Shown one piece after another: positions 36,418 through 45,188 of a stretch of 64,000 bases of DNA; position 1 is the stretch's first letter; every line of letters begins with the position of its first letter. Source of the DNA: an uncultured Pseudoruegeria sp. (GTDB lineage: Bacteria > Pseudomonadota > Alphaproteobacteria > Rhodobacterales > Rhodobacteraceae); NCBI GenBank assembly GCA_947498155.1, contig CANMJD010000001.1:1-64000 (forward strand). Direction: 5' to 3'. The translations under genes and the position numbers were made by a program. The notes under the pieces were generated by a model. It ran no database searches and was not told the DNA's origin. It saw nothing but the letters and a program-made list of their open reading frames with translations.

Positions 36418-37460
36418 GGTCGCTCCTCCTGTTTCCATAGGGCCTCTGCACCGAGGGGCATCAACATGCGTGTCACCTCCAGCGCGGGCACACCGTCAAT
36501 TGTATCGTGCTGCCATTTCGGCTGACGGTCCTTGTCGATGATCTGCGCACGCACCCCTTCCAGAAAATCGCTCTGCATGACGGCACGATGTGTAAAGCGA
36601 TATTCAAGGTCCAGCGCATGGTAAATATCGGTACTGCCCCGCAAGCGGTGGGTCAGTTCGACGCCAACGGCCATGGAAAGCGGCGCATTTTGCTGCAGGG
36701 TTTTTAACGTGTCCCGGGTAAAATCGCTATCGCCGTTCATCAGGGATTTCACAATGTCGTCAAAGGTTTCTCCGGCGAAGTGCACGTCGATCTCGGGCTG
36801 TAGACCCTGCAGGGTTCCGGCAGTATTGGGTCGGGCAGCGGCATCGATCAAGTTCCAGTCGCCGGTGTCTGCCAGCGCTGCAATCAGGGCAGGCCACTCG
36901 GCCACGGGGATAAAATAATCGGCAAAGCCGCAGTAAATCGCATCCTCTGGGGCCATGCGGGCCGCCGTTGTCGCGAGATATTCCCCCAAACGCCCCGGTG
37001 CATTGGCAAGGATCAGACTACCGCCAACATCCGGAATAAGACCAATCACCGCCTCGGGCATGGCGATCTGGCTCGTTTCGCAGACAACGCGATGGGAGGC
37101 ATGACAGCCGATACCGACACCGCCGCCCATGACAAACCCCTGCATGAAGCTGGCGACCGGTTTGGGAAAGGTGAACAGCTTGGCGTTCAGCCGGTATTCT
37201 TCGCGCCAAAAGCGCCGCCCGTAGTCCAGATCACCGGCCTTGCTGCGGGTATACAGATCCGCGATATCCCCACCAGCGCAAAAGGCACGCTCTCCGGCGG
37301 CATCGATCACCAGCATTTTGACCTCGGGATCATCGCGCCACAGATCAATGGATTCTTCGATCGCGGTGGCCATGTCGTGGGTCAACGCATTGAGCGCCTT
37401 GGGGCGGGTCAGGGTGATATGGCCGATCTGGCCGCTCTTTCGACAGTGGATGTCGCTCAT
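36414..37460 (-). CDS. 3-hydroxyisobutyryl-CoA hydrolase (enoyl-CoA hydratase family)
   Basis: This 348-residue crotonase-fold protein is longer than a plain enoyl-CoA hydratase, which is typical of 3-hydroxyisobutyryl-CoA hydrolase (HIBCH). The oxyanion-hole block GGGVGIGCHASHRV and the active-site region MPEAVIGLIPDVGGS (Glu and Asp) match HIBCH and not hydratases. It frees 3-hydroxyisobutyrate from its CoA ester, feeding MmsB next door. It is coupled by ATGA overlaps to the genes on both sides. Confidence 0.9.
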   Translation of the reverse strand: MSDIHCRKSGQIGHITLTRPKALNALTHDMATAIEESIDLWRDDPEVKMLVIDAAGERAFCAGGDIADLYTRSKAGDLDYGRRFWREEYRLNAKLFTFPKPVASFMQGFVMGGGVGIGCHASHRVVCETSQIAMPEAVIGLIPDVGGSLILANAPGRLGEYLATTAARMAPEDAIYCGFADYFIPVAEWPALIAALADTGDWNLIDAAARPNTAGTLQGLQPEIDVHFAGETFDDIVKSLMNGDSDFTRDTLKTLQQNAPLSMAVGVELTHRLRGSTDIYHALDLEYRFTHRAVMQSDFLEGVRAQIIDKDRQPKWQHDTIDGVPALEVTRMLMPLGAEALWKQEERP

Positions 37461-38605
37461 GTGTCGCGCTCCGTTAAAAGGCTTCTGGCGGTGATCAGGC
37501 GCATGATTTCATTGCTGCCTTCCAGAATTTGATGCACGCGCAAATCGCGCACGATTTTTTCGATGCCATAGTCGGCCAGATAGCCGTAGCCGCCATGGAG
37601 TTGCAGGCAATCATTGGCCGCTTTGGAGGCCGCTTCGGTTACGAAGGCCTTGGCCATGGCGCAGAACTTGGTCGCATCCGGTGCGCCATTGTCGAGCTTC
37701 CACGCGGCTTGGCGCAGAAACACCCGCGCCGCTTGCAGCTCTATTTCCATATCGGCGAGGCGGAATTGCAGCGCTTGAAACTGATCAATGCTTTGGCCGA
37801 AAGCCTTGCGTTCCCCCATATAGGCCAGCGTTTCCGATTGCGCCGATTGCGCTGCCCCCAGCGCACAGGCGGCGATGTTCAGCCGCCCGCCATCCAGTCC
37901 GGCCATGGCATAGCTGAATCCTTTACCGGCCTCGCCCAGCTGGTTGCCCGCCGCAATAACGCAGCCATCCAGTTGCACCTGCCGCGTAGGTTGGGATTTC
38001 CAGCCCATCTTATCCTCAAGCCCGCCAAAACTAAGGCCCTCGGTGCCGTCTTCGACGATAAAGGCCGAAATACCTTTGGGGCCGGCCTCACCGCTGCGGG
38101 CCATAACGATATAGGCGTCCGAATAGCCACCGCCGGAAATAAACGCCTTGGTACCGGTCAGAGCAAAGCCGCCATCACAGGGCACGGCTTTGGTGCGCAG
38201 GGCGGCGGCATCCGATCCCGATCCCGGTTCGGTCAGGCAGTAGGAAAACACCGTCTCCATGGTGACGGCTTTGGGCAGAAACCGCGCCCGCAGGGCCTCA
38301 TCGCCGAATTTGTCAATCATCGCCGCGCACATGTTGTGGATCGACAGAAAAGCCGCCACCGAAGGGCAGGCCATTGACAGGGCCTCAAAGACCAGCGTCG
38401 CATCCAGTCGGCTCAGGCCGGTGCCGCCGTTCTCCTCGCGCACATAAAGCCCGCCAAACCCGAGTTCGGCCAAAGCAGGCCACAGGCTGCGCGGGATAGA
38501 ACCGTCCTTTTCCCACTGACGCGCATGGGGGGCGATATGGGCCTGCCCGAAGGCATGGGCCATGTCAAAGATAAGCTGTTGTTCTTCGGTTAGGGCGAAA
38601 TCCAA
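37457..38605 (-). CDS. Acyl-CoA dehydrogenase, probably isobutyryl-CoA dehydrogenase
   Basis: This FAD enzyme of 382 residues has the acyl-CoA dehydrogenase fold. CLTEPGSGSDAAAL is the FAD/substrate loop, LHGGYGYLADYGIEKIVRDLR the signature 2 region, and Glu362 (ILEGSNEIM) the catalytic base. Placement of the base and the gene context with HIBCH and MmsB make isobutyryl-CoA the likely substrate. Product is methacrylyl-CoA; the hydratase for the next step is not in this window. Confidence 0.88.
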   Translation of the reverse strand: MDFALTEEQQLIFDMAHAFGQAHIAPHARQWEKDGSIPRSLWPALAELGFGGLYVREENGGTGLSRLDATLVFEALSMACPSVAAFLSIHNMCAAMIDKFGDEALRARFLPKAVTMETVFSYCLTEPGSGSDAAALRTKAVPCDGGFALTGTKAFISGGGYSDAYIVMARSGEAGPKGISAFIVEDGTEGLSFGGLEDKMGWKSQPTRQVQLDGCVIAAGNQLGEAGKGFSYAMAGLDGGRLNIAACALGAAQSAQSETLAYMGERKAFGQSIDQFQALQFRLADMEIELQAARVFLRQAAWKLDNGAPDATKFCAMAKAFVTEAASKAANDCLQLHGGYGYLADYGIEKIVRDLRVHQILEGSNEIMRLITARSLLTERDT

Positions 38606-38629
38606 AACGCGGCGTCCTTCTTTGTCGGG

Positions 38630-39763
38630 TTACAGGTCTTCGTGGAATTCTTCGATCAGATGGCGCACCACGGCATCCAGAGAATCTTTGGTGTCCTGTC
38701 CGGCAGCCAGACTGTTTTCATACACCCGGCGCTGCCTGTCCGCACTGGTGCCACCGCTAATGATCCGGCGCAGGTTTTCCATCTCAGCCTGGCAGCCCAA
38801 TGCGTCGGCATCTTCTTCCACCAGTTCGATCATCTCCTCGACCAGGTCCCCCATCGAAATGATCTCGCGCTTGCCAAAATCGATCAGCCCGCCGTTGACG
38901 CCATACCGTTGCGCGCGCCAGCGGTTTTCGCCGAGCAAGAAGCCCTCATAGATGCGCCAGCGCTGGTTGTTTCGGGCCAGACGGTAGAGCATGCGGCACA
39001 GGCATTGCGTTGCCGCCGCCAGACTTAGGGCATCCTCCATGCGCGGGGAAACATCGCAAATCCGGCTTTCGATGGTCGGGTAGCTGGCGGAAGGACGTAG
39101 ATCCCACCAGATTTTGCTGCTGTCCTCGATCAGCCCCATTGAGATCAGCGCATCGACAGAACGTTCATATTCAGACCAGCCGCTGAGTTTTGGCGGCAGT
39201 CCTGTGCGGGGCAGGTTGTCAAAAACCGTCAGTCGGTAAGAGGCCAACCCTGTATCATTGCCCTGCCAGAATGGCGATGAAGCCGACAGCGCCAGCAGGT
39301 GCGGCAGGAAATAGGACAGCTGGTTCATCGTATCGATGCGGGCGTTTTGATCGTCAATGCAAACGTGAACATGCATCCCGCAAATCAACATCCGCCGCAC
39401 CACGCCGGCCAGATCTTTTTCCAGCTCGGTATAGCGATCCCGCTTGGTGTGATGCTGTTCTTTCCAATCTGCAAAGGGATGACAAGAGGCCGCAATCGGG
39501 GCCAGACCATAGTCACCAGCAATTTTTGCCACAGTACTGCGTAGCCGTTTGAGATCTTCGCGGGCGGCAGAGATATCGCCACAGACCCGTGTGCCGATCT
39601 CGATTTGGCATTGCAGGAACTCGGGGCTGACCTGACCATCAAGCGCAGCGGCACAGGCCTCTATCAGCCCGTCGGGGGCTTCGCTCAGGGCAAGGCTGTC
39701 CTGATCGACCAGAAGATATTCTTCCTCAATCCCGATCGTGAAAGAAGGGGGGGTATGTGCCAT
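38630..39763 (-). CDS. YbdK-like carboxylate-amine ligase (glutamate-cysteine ligase 2 family)
   Basis: The 377-residue protein is of the GCS2/YbdK family. The blocks [13 protein letters not shown] (N-terminal Glu-rich metal/ATP motif), [10 protein letters not shown] and [15 protein letters not shown] are characteristic. Related E. coli YbdK has weak gamma-glutamylcysteine ligase activity, but the true substrate is unknown. GGAGG lies before the ATG at 39763. It sits between mmsA and the acyl-CoA dehydrogenase gene (gaps 97 and 24 nt) in the same direction, an unexpected place among valine genes. Confidence 0.85.
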   Translation of the reverse strand: MAHTPPSFTIGIEEEYLLVDQDSLALSEAPDGLIEACAAALDGQVSPEFLQCQIEIGTRVCGDISAAREDLKRLRSTVAKIAGDYGLAPIAASCHPFADWKEQHHTKRDRYTELEKDLAGVVRRMLICGMHVHVCIDDQNARIDTMNQLSYFLPHLLALSASSPFWQGNDTGLASYRLTVFDNLPRTGLPPKLSGWSEYERSVDALISMGLIEDSSKIWWDLRPSASYPTIESRICDVSPRMEDALSLAAATQCLCRMLYRLARNNQRWRIYEGFLLGENRWRAQRYGVNGGLIDFGKREIISMGDLVEEMIELVEEDADALGCQAEMENLRRIISGGTSADRQRRVYENSLAAGQDTKDSLDAVVRHLIEEFHEDL

Positions 39764-39820
39764 ATGCTCCTCCGAATTTTTGATAAGCAGACCAGAGAGG
39801 GGCGTGTCAGACAAGGGGGT

Positions 39821-39852
39821 TTCGGGGCTGTGACAGAGTGCACAGCCCCGAA
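39821..39852 (-). terminator. Strong hairpin downstream of mmsA
   Basis: A perfect 12-bp stem TTCGGGGCTGTG / CACAGCCCCGAA with an eight-base loop lies 8 nt past the mmsA stop. The minus-strand continuation is C-rich, with no U-tract. It may cause partial termination before the YbdK-like gene or stabilise the mmsA mRNA. Confidence 0.5.
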
Positions 39853-39860
39853 AGGTGCCA

Positions 39861-41363
39861 TTATTCCATGGCTTTGAAGTTGAACTCGCCGCCTTGCTTG
39901 ATGCCGGAGGGCCAACGCGAGGTTACGGTTTTGGTGCGGGTGTAGAATTTGAACGCATCCGGACCGTGCTGGTTCAAATCGCCAAAGCCGGATTTTTTCC
40001 AACCGCCGAAGGTGTGATAGGCCAGTGGCACAGGGATCGGCACATTGATGCCAACCATACCGACGTTGATACGGTGTGCAAAATCACGGGCGGCGTCGCC
40101 GTCGCGGGTAAAGATCGCAGTGCCGTTGCCGTATTCATGATCCATTGCCAGACCAATGGCTTCTTCATAAGAGCCAGCGCGCACGGTTGACAGAACAGGG
40201 CCAAAGATTTCCTTCTTGTAGATATCCATGTCCGGTGTGACGCGGTCAAAAAGATGCGGGCCAACAAAGAAGCCGTCTTCGTAGCCTTGCAGGTTAAAGT
40301 CGCGACCATCGATGACCAGTTCCGCGCCTTGTTCGATGCCGGATTCAACCAGGCCAAGGATGTTGCGTTTTGCTGCTGCAGTGACAACAGGGCCGTAGTC
40401 CACGTCGTTGCCAGCTGTGTAAGGCCCGACTTTCAGCTTTTCGATCCGTGGAATCAGCTTTTCAATCAGACGGTCAGCGGTTTCATCGCCCACAGGCACC
40501 GCCACGGAAATCGCCATGCAGCGTTCGCCCGCGGCACCATAACCCGCACCGATAAGCGCATCAGCGGCTTTATCCATGTCGGCGTCCGGCATGATGATCA
40601 TGTGGTTTTTCGCACCACCAAAACACTGAACGCGTTTGCCGTTGGCACAGCCACGGCTGTAGATGTATTCAGCAATCGGGGTCGACCCAACAAAGCCAAC
40701 GGCCTGTACGGTGTCATTGTCCAGAATGCCATCTACAGCTTCTTTGTCGCCGTTGATCACTTGCAGGATGCCATCGGGCAGGCCGGCTTCTTTGAAGATT
40801 TCGGCCAGCATCAGCGGCACAGAAGGCGCACGCTCCGAAGGCTTCATGATCATGGCGTTGCCACAAGACAGCGCAGGGCCGATTTTCCAGAGTGGGATCA
40901 TGGCAGGGAAGTTGAACGGTGTGATACCGGCCACAACACCCAGCGCCTGTTTCATCGAATACATGTCGATCCCAGGACCGGCGCTGTCGGTGAATTCACC
41001 TTTCAGCATCTGCGGTGTGCCAATGCAATATTCGATCACTTCAAGACCGCGTTGGATATCACCTTTGGCATCCGGAATGGTTTTACCGTGCTCGCGCGAC
41101 AGCGCTTCGGCCAGTTTTTCCATGTCGCGGTTGATCAGTTGAACGGCAGCCATCATGACACGGGCGCGTTTTTGCGGGTTGAAAGAAGCCCATTTGGGTT
41201 GCGCTGCAGCGGCAGAAGCAATTGCGTCGTCCAGTTCTTGTGTGGACGCCAACGGCACTTTGGCTTGTACTTCGCCAGTGGCAGGGTTGAACACGTCAGC
41301 AAAACGGCCCGAGGTGCCCTTTACAAGCTGGCCGTTAATGAAGTGCGATAGCTCTGTGGTCAT
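39861..41363 (-). CDS. mmsA: CoA-acylating methylmalonate-semialdehyde dehydrogenase
   Basis: MmsA converts methylmalonate semialdehyde, CoA and NAD to propionyl-CoA, CO2 and NADH, ending distal valine catabolism; it also acts on malonate semialdehyde. The 500-residue ALDH-fold protein has the catalytic Cys282 in [11 protein letters not shown], and [10 protein letters not shown] is typical of the CoA-dependent subfamily. The ATG at 41363 is preferred over the longer frame from 41450. It lies divergent from a LysR gene with a 102-nt shared region. Confidence 0.95.
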   Translation of the reverse strand: MTTELSHFINGQLVKGTSGRFADVFNPATGEVQAKVPLASTQELDDAIASAAAAQPKWASFNPQKRARVMMAAVQLINRDMEKLAEALSREHGKTIPDAKGDIQRGLEVIEYCIGTPQMLKGEFTDSAGPGIDMYSMKQALGVVAGITPFNFPAMIPLWKIGPALSCGNAMIMKPSERAPSVPLMLAEIFKEAGLPDGILQVINGDKEAVDGILDNDTVQAVGFVGSTPIAEYIYSRGCANGKRVQCFGGAKNHMIIMPDADMDKAADALIGAGYGAAGERCMAISVAVPVGDETADRLIEKLIPRIEKLKVGPYTAGNDVDYGPVVTAAAKRNILGLVESGIEQGAELVIDGRDFNLQGYEDGFFVGPHLFDRVTPDMDIYKKEIFGPVLSTVRAGSYEEAIGLAMDHEYGNGTAIFTRDGDAARDFAHRINVGMVGINVPIPVPLAYHTFGGWKKSGFGDLNQHGPDAFKFYTRTKTVTSRWPSGIKQGGEFNFKAME

Positions 41364-41402
41364 GATGAACTCCGGTTCAAGTGGGTTTGGCGGACAATAG
41401 GC

Positions 41403-41452
41403 TTGCAATTTTGCCCGCAACAGGCACAAGATTCCAAATCGGTTTTGCAAAA
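41403..41452. promoter_or_regulatory. Candidate LysR operators between mmsA and its divergent regulator
   Basis: Two TTGCAA cores lie 42 nt apart, about four helical turns: one in TTGC-N10-GCAA (41403-41420) and one in the perfect palindrome TTTTGCAAAA (41443-41452). The spacing and inverted symmetry in a LysR/target divergent region suggest the regulator's recognition and activation sites. Confidence 0.5.
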
Positions 41453-41465
41453 ATATAGGTATGCA

Positions 41466-42362
41466 ATGGATCTTCAGTGGGATGACTTGCGCATTTTCAT
41501 GGCTGTGGCGCGTTTTGAAAGCCTCACCGCTGCGGGCAAAGCCTTACGGATTGATCCGGCCACAGTCGGTCGACGCATCGGGCGGCTTGAGGAAAAAGTC
41601 GGCGCGGTGCTCTTTGCCAAATCACCACAAGGCTATTCTCTGACTGATGAGGGACAAAACCTGCGGATTCAGACGGCTGAGGCAGAGCAGGTGATTTTGG
41701 ATGCGGTGGAAACCGTGCGCGGTCAGACCGGCTTGTTGACCGGTACGATCCGGATCGGGGCACCGGATGGGGCGGCGAATTATCTTTTGCCGCAGGTCTG
41801 CGCCCGCATCTGCGACGAAAACCCCGGTCTGGAGGTGCAGATCGTTGCCCTGCCACGAGTGATCAACCTGTCGCGGCGTGAGGCCGATATGGCTATTGCG
41901 GTGTCGCCGCCGGTCGCAGGACGGCTGAGTGTAAAAAAGATCGCGGATTATAAACTGCACCTTGCCGCCTCTGACGCCTATCTGGCCAAAGCGCCACCGT
42001 TAAACAGTCTCGCCGATCTGGAGCATCACAAGATCATTGGCTACATTGCGGATATGATTTTCGATAAAGAGCTGGATTACCTTTCTGAAGTCGGGGTGAG
42101 CCATGTGGATCTTTCCTCCAATTCGGTTTCAGTGCAAATCAACTGGGCGCGTCTGGGGGAAGGGGTGACCGTGGCCCATGATTTCGCCTTGCCGAGTGCG
42201 CCGGAATTACGGCGGGTGCTGATGGATCAGGCATCGCTGACCCGCAGTTTCTATTTGATCCGCCACACCAGTGATCGACGGGTGTCGCGCCTGAACCGGT
42301 TTGCCGAGGCATTGGCCAGCGGCCTGCGCAAGGAAGTTGCGAGATTGGAAGCACTTGCTTGA
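41466..42362 (+). CDS. LysR-family regulator, likely of the mmsA valine cluster
   Basis: The 298-residue regulator has a winged helix-turn-helix (residues 5-62, SLTAAGKALRIDPATVGRR) and an effector-binding domain (about residues 88-290). The ATG at 41466 gives the usual MDLQWDDLRIFMAV start. It is divergent from mmsA, the classic LysR layout, and paired TTGCAA elements occupy the shared region. It therefore probably responds to a valine-pathway intermediate; this is inferred from position only. Confidence 0.87.
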   Translation: MDLQWDDLRIFMAVARFESLTAAGKALRIDPATVGRRIGRLEEKVGAVLFAKSPQGYSLTDEGQNLRIQTAEAEQVILDAVETVRGQTGLLTGTIRIGAPDGAANYLLPQVCARICDENPGLEVQIVALPRVINLSRREADMAIAVSPPVAGRLSVKKIADYKLHLAASDAYLAKAPPLNSLADLEHHKIIGYIADMIFDKELDYLSEVGVSHVDLSSNSVSVQINWARLGEGVTVAHDFALPSAPELRRVLMDQASLTRSFYLIRHTSDRRVSRLNRFAEALASGLRKEVARLEALA

Positions 42363-42421
42363 CAGATGTTGCTTGAAGGGGGACGCTGGTCTTAACGCAT
42401 TTTAAGAGAGGAGCGCTCATT

Positions 42422-42856
42422 ATGATTGTCCAACAGATCCTAAAGCAAAAAGGGGATACGACCGTGGTGACTTTGGCGCCCGGTGCGCAGGTGTCCGAAG
42501 CGGCGGCGATCCTGTCAGAACGCCGGATCGGGACGATTGTGATTTCGGCGGATGGCAAAAAACCCGACGGCATCCTGTCAGAACGCGATATCGTGCGCGA
42601 GCTTGGCAAGCGTGGAACGGAATGCATGTCCGACAAGGTCGACGATTTGATGACGACCAAGCTCACCACTTGCGGCAAGGCCGATAAGACTGACGATGTG
42701 TTGCAGCTTATGACCGACGGGCGGTTTCGCCATATGCCGGTGCTGGAAGAGGGTGAGATGATCGGCCTGATTTCGGTCGGCGATGTGGTCAAAGCCCGAC
42801 TGGCGGAACTGGCAATGGAAAAGGATGCGCTTCAAGGCATGATCATGGGGCATTAA
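42422..42856 (+). CDS. CBS-domain pair protein
   Basis: The 144-residue cytoplasmic protein consists of two CBS motifs (about residues 8-62 and 74-130). IGTIVISADGKKPDGILSERDIV and FRHMPVLEEGEMIGLISVGDVV are the two core strands-plus-helix blocks. Such stand-alone CBS pairs bind adenine nucleotides or SAM and sense energy state. AGGAG precedes the ATG. The partner or target is unknown. It is followed 81 nt later by coaD. Confidence 0.9.
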   Translation: MIVQQILKQKGDTTVVTLAPGAQVSEAAAILSERRIGTIVISADGKKPDGILSERDIVRELGKRGTECMSDKVDDLMTTKLTTCGKADKTDDVLQLMTDGRFRHMPVLEEGEMIGLISVGDVVKARLAELAMEKDALQGMIMGH

Positions 42857-42937
42857 GCTCGATACTGCGGGTGCAGAAAAAACTTGCAATTTAACGCGCA
42901 ATATCGTTGCGTGCGCTGGACTTAACGGAGACTTAAA

Positions 42938-43429
42938 ATGCGCGTTGGATTGTATCCGGGAACTTTTGACCCGATTACCTATGGTCATGTCGATATTATC
43001 CGGCGCAGTGCCGGTCTGGTCGACAAGCTGGTAATCGGGGTGGCGATCAACCGTGACAAGGGCCCGTTGTTTGATCTTGATGAACGGGTGGCGATGATCG
43101 AGGCAGAGTGCAAAATCCTCTCTGAAGAAACCGGCACCATCATTAAGGTGCATCCGTTTGAAAATCTTCTGATTGATTGCGCGCGCGATGTCGGTGCGCA
43201 GATCATTCTGCGCGGCCTGCGGGCTGTGGCCGATTTTGAATATGAGTATCAAATGGTCGGGATGAACCGTGCCCTGGATAGCACTGTTGAAACGGTGTTC
43301 CTGATGGCCGAAGCCCGTCATCAGGCGATTGCGTCAAAACTGGTCAAGGAAATTGCCCGCCTTGGCGGTGATGTGACCAAGTTTGTACCGCCCGCCGTCA
43401 ACGACGCGCTGATCACACGGCTGCGTTAA
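42938..43429 (+). CDS. coaD: Phosphopantetheine adenylyltransferase
   Basis: CoaD transfers AMP to 4'-phosphopantetheine, the penultimate step of CoA synthesis. The 163-residue protein has the nucleotidyltransferase motif GTFDPITYGHVDI (residues 9-21, His18) and ISSTxxR-like end block ASKLVKEIARLGGDV. It is the normal length for the hexameric enzyme. CGGAGA lies upstream of the ATG. Confidence 0.96.
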   Translation: MRVGLYPGTFDPITYGHVDIIRRSAGLVDKLVIGVAINRDKGPLFDLDERVAMIEAECKILSEETGTIIKVHPFENLLIDCARDVGAQIILRGLRAVADFEYEYQMVGMNRALDSTVETVFLMAEARHQAIASKLVKEIARLGGDVTKFVPPAVNDALITRLR

Positions 43430-43440
43430 CCGGCTGTTCC

Positions 43441-43472
43441 AAAAACAAACAAGCCGCCCGTTGCGGGGCGGC
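43441..43472 (-). terminator. Intrinsic terminator of the 52-residue gene
   Basis: GCCGCCC (43453-43459) pairs with GGGCGGC (43466-43472). On the minus strand it continues into TTGTTTGTTTTT. It lies 48 nt past the stop of the small gene and also close to the end of convergent coaD. Confidence 0.8.
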
Positions 43473-43520
43473 CTTGCTGCGGTGCAGTCCTGTGCGGGCT
43501 GCGCGTAACTTGTGGGCTGT

Positions 43521-43679
43521 TTAGCCGTAAACTGCTTTGCTCGCGATTTTATGTGCGTCTTCGCGAAAGATACCAAGATCAAGTGCAACATCCAGTGGCA
43601 TAGCTTGGATTTCAGCAACAGTACGGTTGTAATCTGCGCGTTTCTGGGCGGCTTTGCGAACGTTTGTAAAAAGTGTCAT
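43521..43679 (-). CDS. 52-residue DUF1127-like small protein
   Basis: This short gene encodes MTLFTNVRKAAQKRADYNRT followed by a helix-rich half containing MPLDVALDLGIFRED and ending ASKAVYG. The pattern of a basic N-terminal helix followed by a leucine-rich (A)L-DLGI-R-D-(H)-I-A motif matches DUF1127-type small proteins of alphaproteobacteria, some of which affect phosphate or RNA metabolism. AAAGGAAA lies before the ATG, a U-tract terminator follows, and the upstream region is packed with inverted repeats. These make it a real, separately regulated gene. The function is unknown. Confidence 0.82.
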   Translation of the reverse strand: MTLFTNVRKAAQKRADYNRTVAEIQAMPLDVALDLGIFREDAHKIASKAVYG

Positions 43680-43709
43680 TTCATTTTCCTTTGTGTTTGC
43701 GTCTCTTTC

Positions 43710-43719
43710 TTAGCGCTAA
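43710..43719. promoter_or_regulatory. CceR-like (LacI-type) operator upstream of the small gene
   Basis: TTAGCGCTAA is a perfect palindrome 31 nt upstream of the small gene's ATG. It is the same core as the operators next to both gap genes. Confidence 0.6.
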
Positions 43720-43727
43720 CATAAGTG

Positions 43728-43742
43728 TGCTGCGCCGCAGCA
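43728..43742. repeat. Perfect 15-nt inverted repeat upstream of the small gene
   Basis: TGCTGCG-C-CGCAGCA: seven-base arms around a single central base. It may be a protein-binding site. The spacer is too short for a hairpin. Confidence 0.45.
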
Positions 43743-43769
43743 AAAACCCACAAATCGGTCTGTCCGGTA

Positions 43770-43806
43770 TGCGTTAAATGCATAGGCTGTGCGTCAAACG
43801 CATAGG
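43770..43806. repeat. Pair of tandem operator-like repeats
   Basis: A 17-nt unit occurs twice (43770-43786 and 43790-43806) with two mismatches and 20-nt spacing, about two helical turns. The second unit contains the perfect inverted repeat TGCGT-CAA-ACGCA, and the first contains TGCGT-TAA-ATGCA. This is the usual look of a dimeric repressor or activator binding two adjacent sites on one DNA face. I do not recognise the regulator. Confidence 0.55.
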
Positions 43807-43839
43807 AATACCCACCAAAGAACAATAACGTCGACAAAA

Positions 43840-43869
43840 AAAGCCCGCTGGCCGGGGCCAACGGGCTTT
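43840..43869 (-). terminator. Intrinsic terminator of gap (first copy)
   Basis: AAAGCCCG / CGGGCTTT with an inner TGGC/GCCA helix. The minus strand runs on into TTTTTTTGTCG. It lies 24 nt past the gap stop. Confidence 0.85.
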
Positions 43870-43892
43870 GAATTTTTTAAGAGCGCGCCTGC

Positions 43893-44894
43893 TTACAGGT
43901 ATTTCGCCATCTCGACAGCCGTATCGGCCATCCGGTTGGAGAAGCCCCATTCATTGTCATACCACGTCAGAATGCGGCACATGTTGCCGTCCATGACTTT
44001 GGTCTGATCCGTGGCAAAGATAGAGGAACGCGGATCGTGGTTGAAATCCATAGACACCAGCTTGGCATCGGTGACACCCAGAATGCCGTTCAGTTTGCCC
44101 GCTGCCGCAGCGTGGATCGCAGCGTTGATTTCCTCAACACTGGTGTCGCGATTGGCTTCAAAGGTCAGATCAACAACCGATACATTCGGGGTCGGTACGC
44201 GGATGGCAACACCGTCCAGTTTCCCGTTCAGTTCCGGCAGCACCAGACCCACGGCTTTGGCAGCCCCGGTGGAGGTCGGGATCATGTTGGCCGCTGCTGC
44301 GCGGGCGCGATACAGATCGCTGTGCATGGTGTCCAAAGTCGGCTGATCACCGGTATAGCTGTGGATCGTGGTCATGAAACCGCGCTTAATACCAATAGTA
44401 TCGTTCAGCACTTGGGCCACAGGCGACAGGCAGTTGGTTGTGCAAGAGGCATTGGAAACAACGATGTCATCACCTGTCAGCACATCGTGGTTCACACCGT
44501 AAACGATGGTCTTATCTGCACCGGCAGAGGGGGCAGAGACCAAAACGCGGCTAGCACCATTTTCAAGATGGATCGCGGCCTTGTCACGGGCGGTGAAAAT
44601 GCCGGTGCATTCCAGCACGATGTCCACATGACCCCAAGGCAGCTCGGCGGGGTTGCGGATCGCTGTCACTTCGATCGGGCCACGGCCCACGTCGATGGTG
44701 CTTTCGGTTGTGGTCACTTCCTTTGGAAAACGGCCATGCACAGAGTCATACCGCAAAAGATGAGCATTGGTTTCAACCGGACCCAGATCGTTGATTGCCA
44801 CAACCTCGATATCGGTGCGACCCGCTTCTTCGATTGCGCGCAGAACGTTACGACCGATGCGGCCAAATCCATTGATTGCTACTTTTACAGTCAT
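43893..44894 (-). CDS. gap: Type I glyceraldehyde-3-phosphate dehydrogenase, NAD-type
   Basis: The 333-residue enzyme has the Rossmann motif NGFGRIGR (residues 8-15) and the active-site Cys151 in SNASCTTNC. Asp36 in AINDLGP occupies the position that binds the adenosine ribose and selects for NAD. The ATG at 44894 follows family length; a frame three codons longer exists. A CceR-like operator lies 64 nt upstream. It probably serves the glycolytic/Entner-Doudoroff direction, with the second copy serving the other; this division of labour is inferred. Confidence 0.95.
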   Translation of the reverse strand: MTVKVAINGFGRIGRNVLRAIEEAGRTDIEVVAINDLGPVETNAHLLRYDSVHGRFPKEVTTTESTIDVGRGPIEVTAIRNPAELPWGHVDIVLECTGIFTARDKAAIHLENGASRVLVSAPSAGADKTIVYGVNHDVLTGDDIVVSNASCTTNCLSPVAQVLNDTIGIKRGFMTTIHSYTGDQPTLDTMHSDLYRARAAAANMIPTSTGAAKAVGLVLPELNGKLDGVAIRVPTPNVSVVDLTFEANRDTSVEEINAAIHAAAAGKLNGILGVTDAKLVSMDFNHDPRSSIFATDQTKVMDGNMCRILTWYDNEWGFSNRMADTAVEMAKYL

Positions 44895-44957
44895 GTTATG
44901 CAAACCCCTTTTCGGAACACATGCCTTCGGGCGCAGTCAGGTGACGCCCCGTCAATT

Positions 44958-44971
44958 TGTTATCGCTAACA
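44958..44971. promoter_or_regulatory. CceR-like operator upstream of the first gap gene
   Basis: TGTTATCGCTAACA differs from the perfect palindrome TGTTAGCGCTAACA at one base. It lies 64 nt before the gap start codon, between that gene and the 47-residue gene. Confidence 0.65.
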
Positions 44972-45011
44972 TGTTCATTTCCGAAAAAAGGTCAACCGCT
45001 GATTTCGTTCG

Positions 45012-45155
45012 TTATCGCCAAAAAGCGAGAAATTCCGAAAATTCAGCGAGCTTTTTGCCCAGAAAAACCGGCAAGCCCCAGTGATAGAAAAAATGATCGG
45101 CTGCAAAAATCGCAATGATGATGCAGCCGAGGATAAGCGCGAGGCGATTGGTCAT
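45012..45155 (-). CDS. 47-residue single-span membrane protein between the gap genes
   Basis: A short ORF starts 34 nt after the second gap gene. The product MTNRLALILGCIIIAIFAAD has a clear transmembrane helix (about residues 5-22), followed by aromatic residues (HFFYHWGLPVF) and an amphipathic basic tail ending LAEFSEFLAFWR. Its position in the same direction between the two gap genes suggests co-transcription with the upstream one. The RBS is weak (GAGAGAGG about 20 nt upstream), which fits coupled translation. Function unknown. Confidence 0.7.
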   Translation of the reverse strand: MTNRLALILGCIIIAIFAADHFFYHWGLPVFLGKKLAEFSEFLAFWR

Positions 45156-45188
45156 ATGTGCAAAGGGCGGGGTGCGCCTCTCTCCTGC

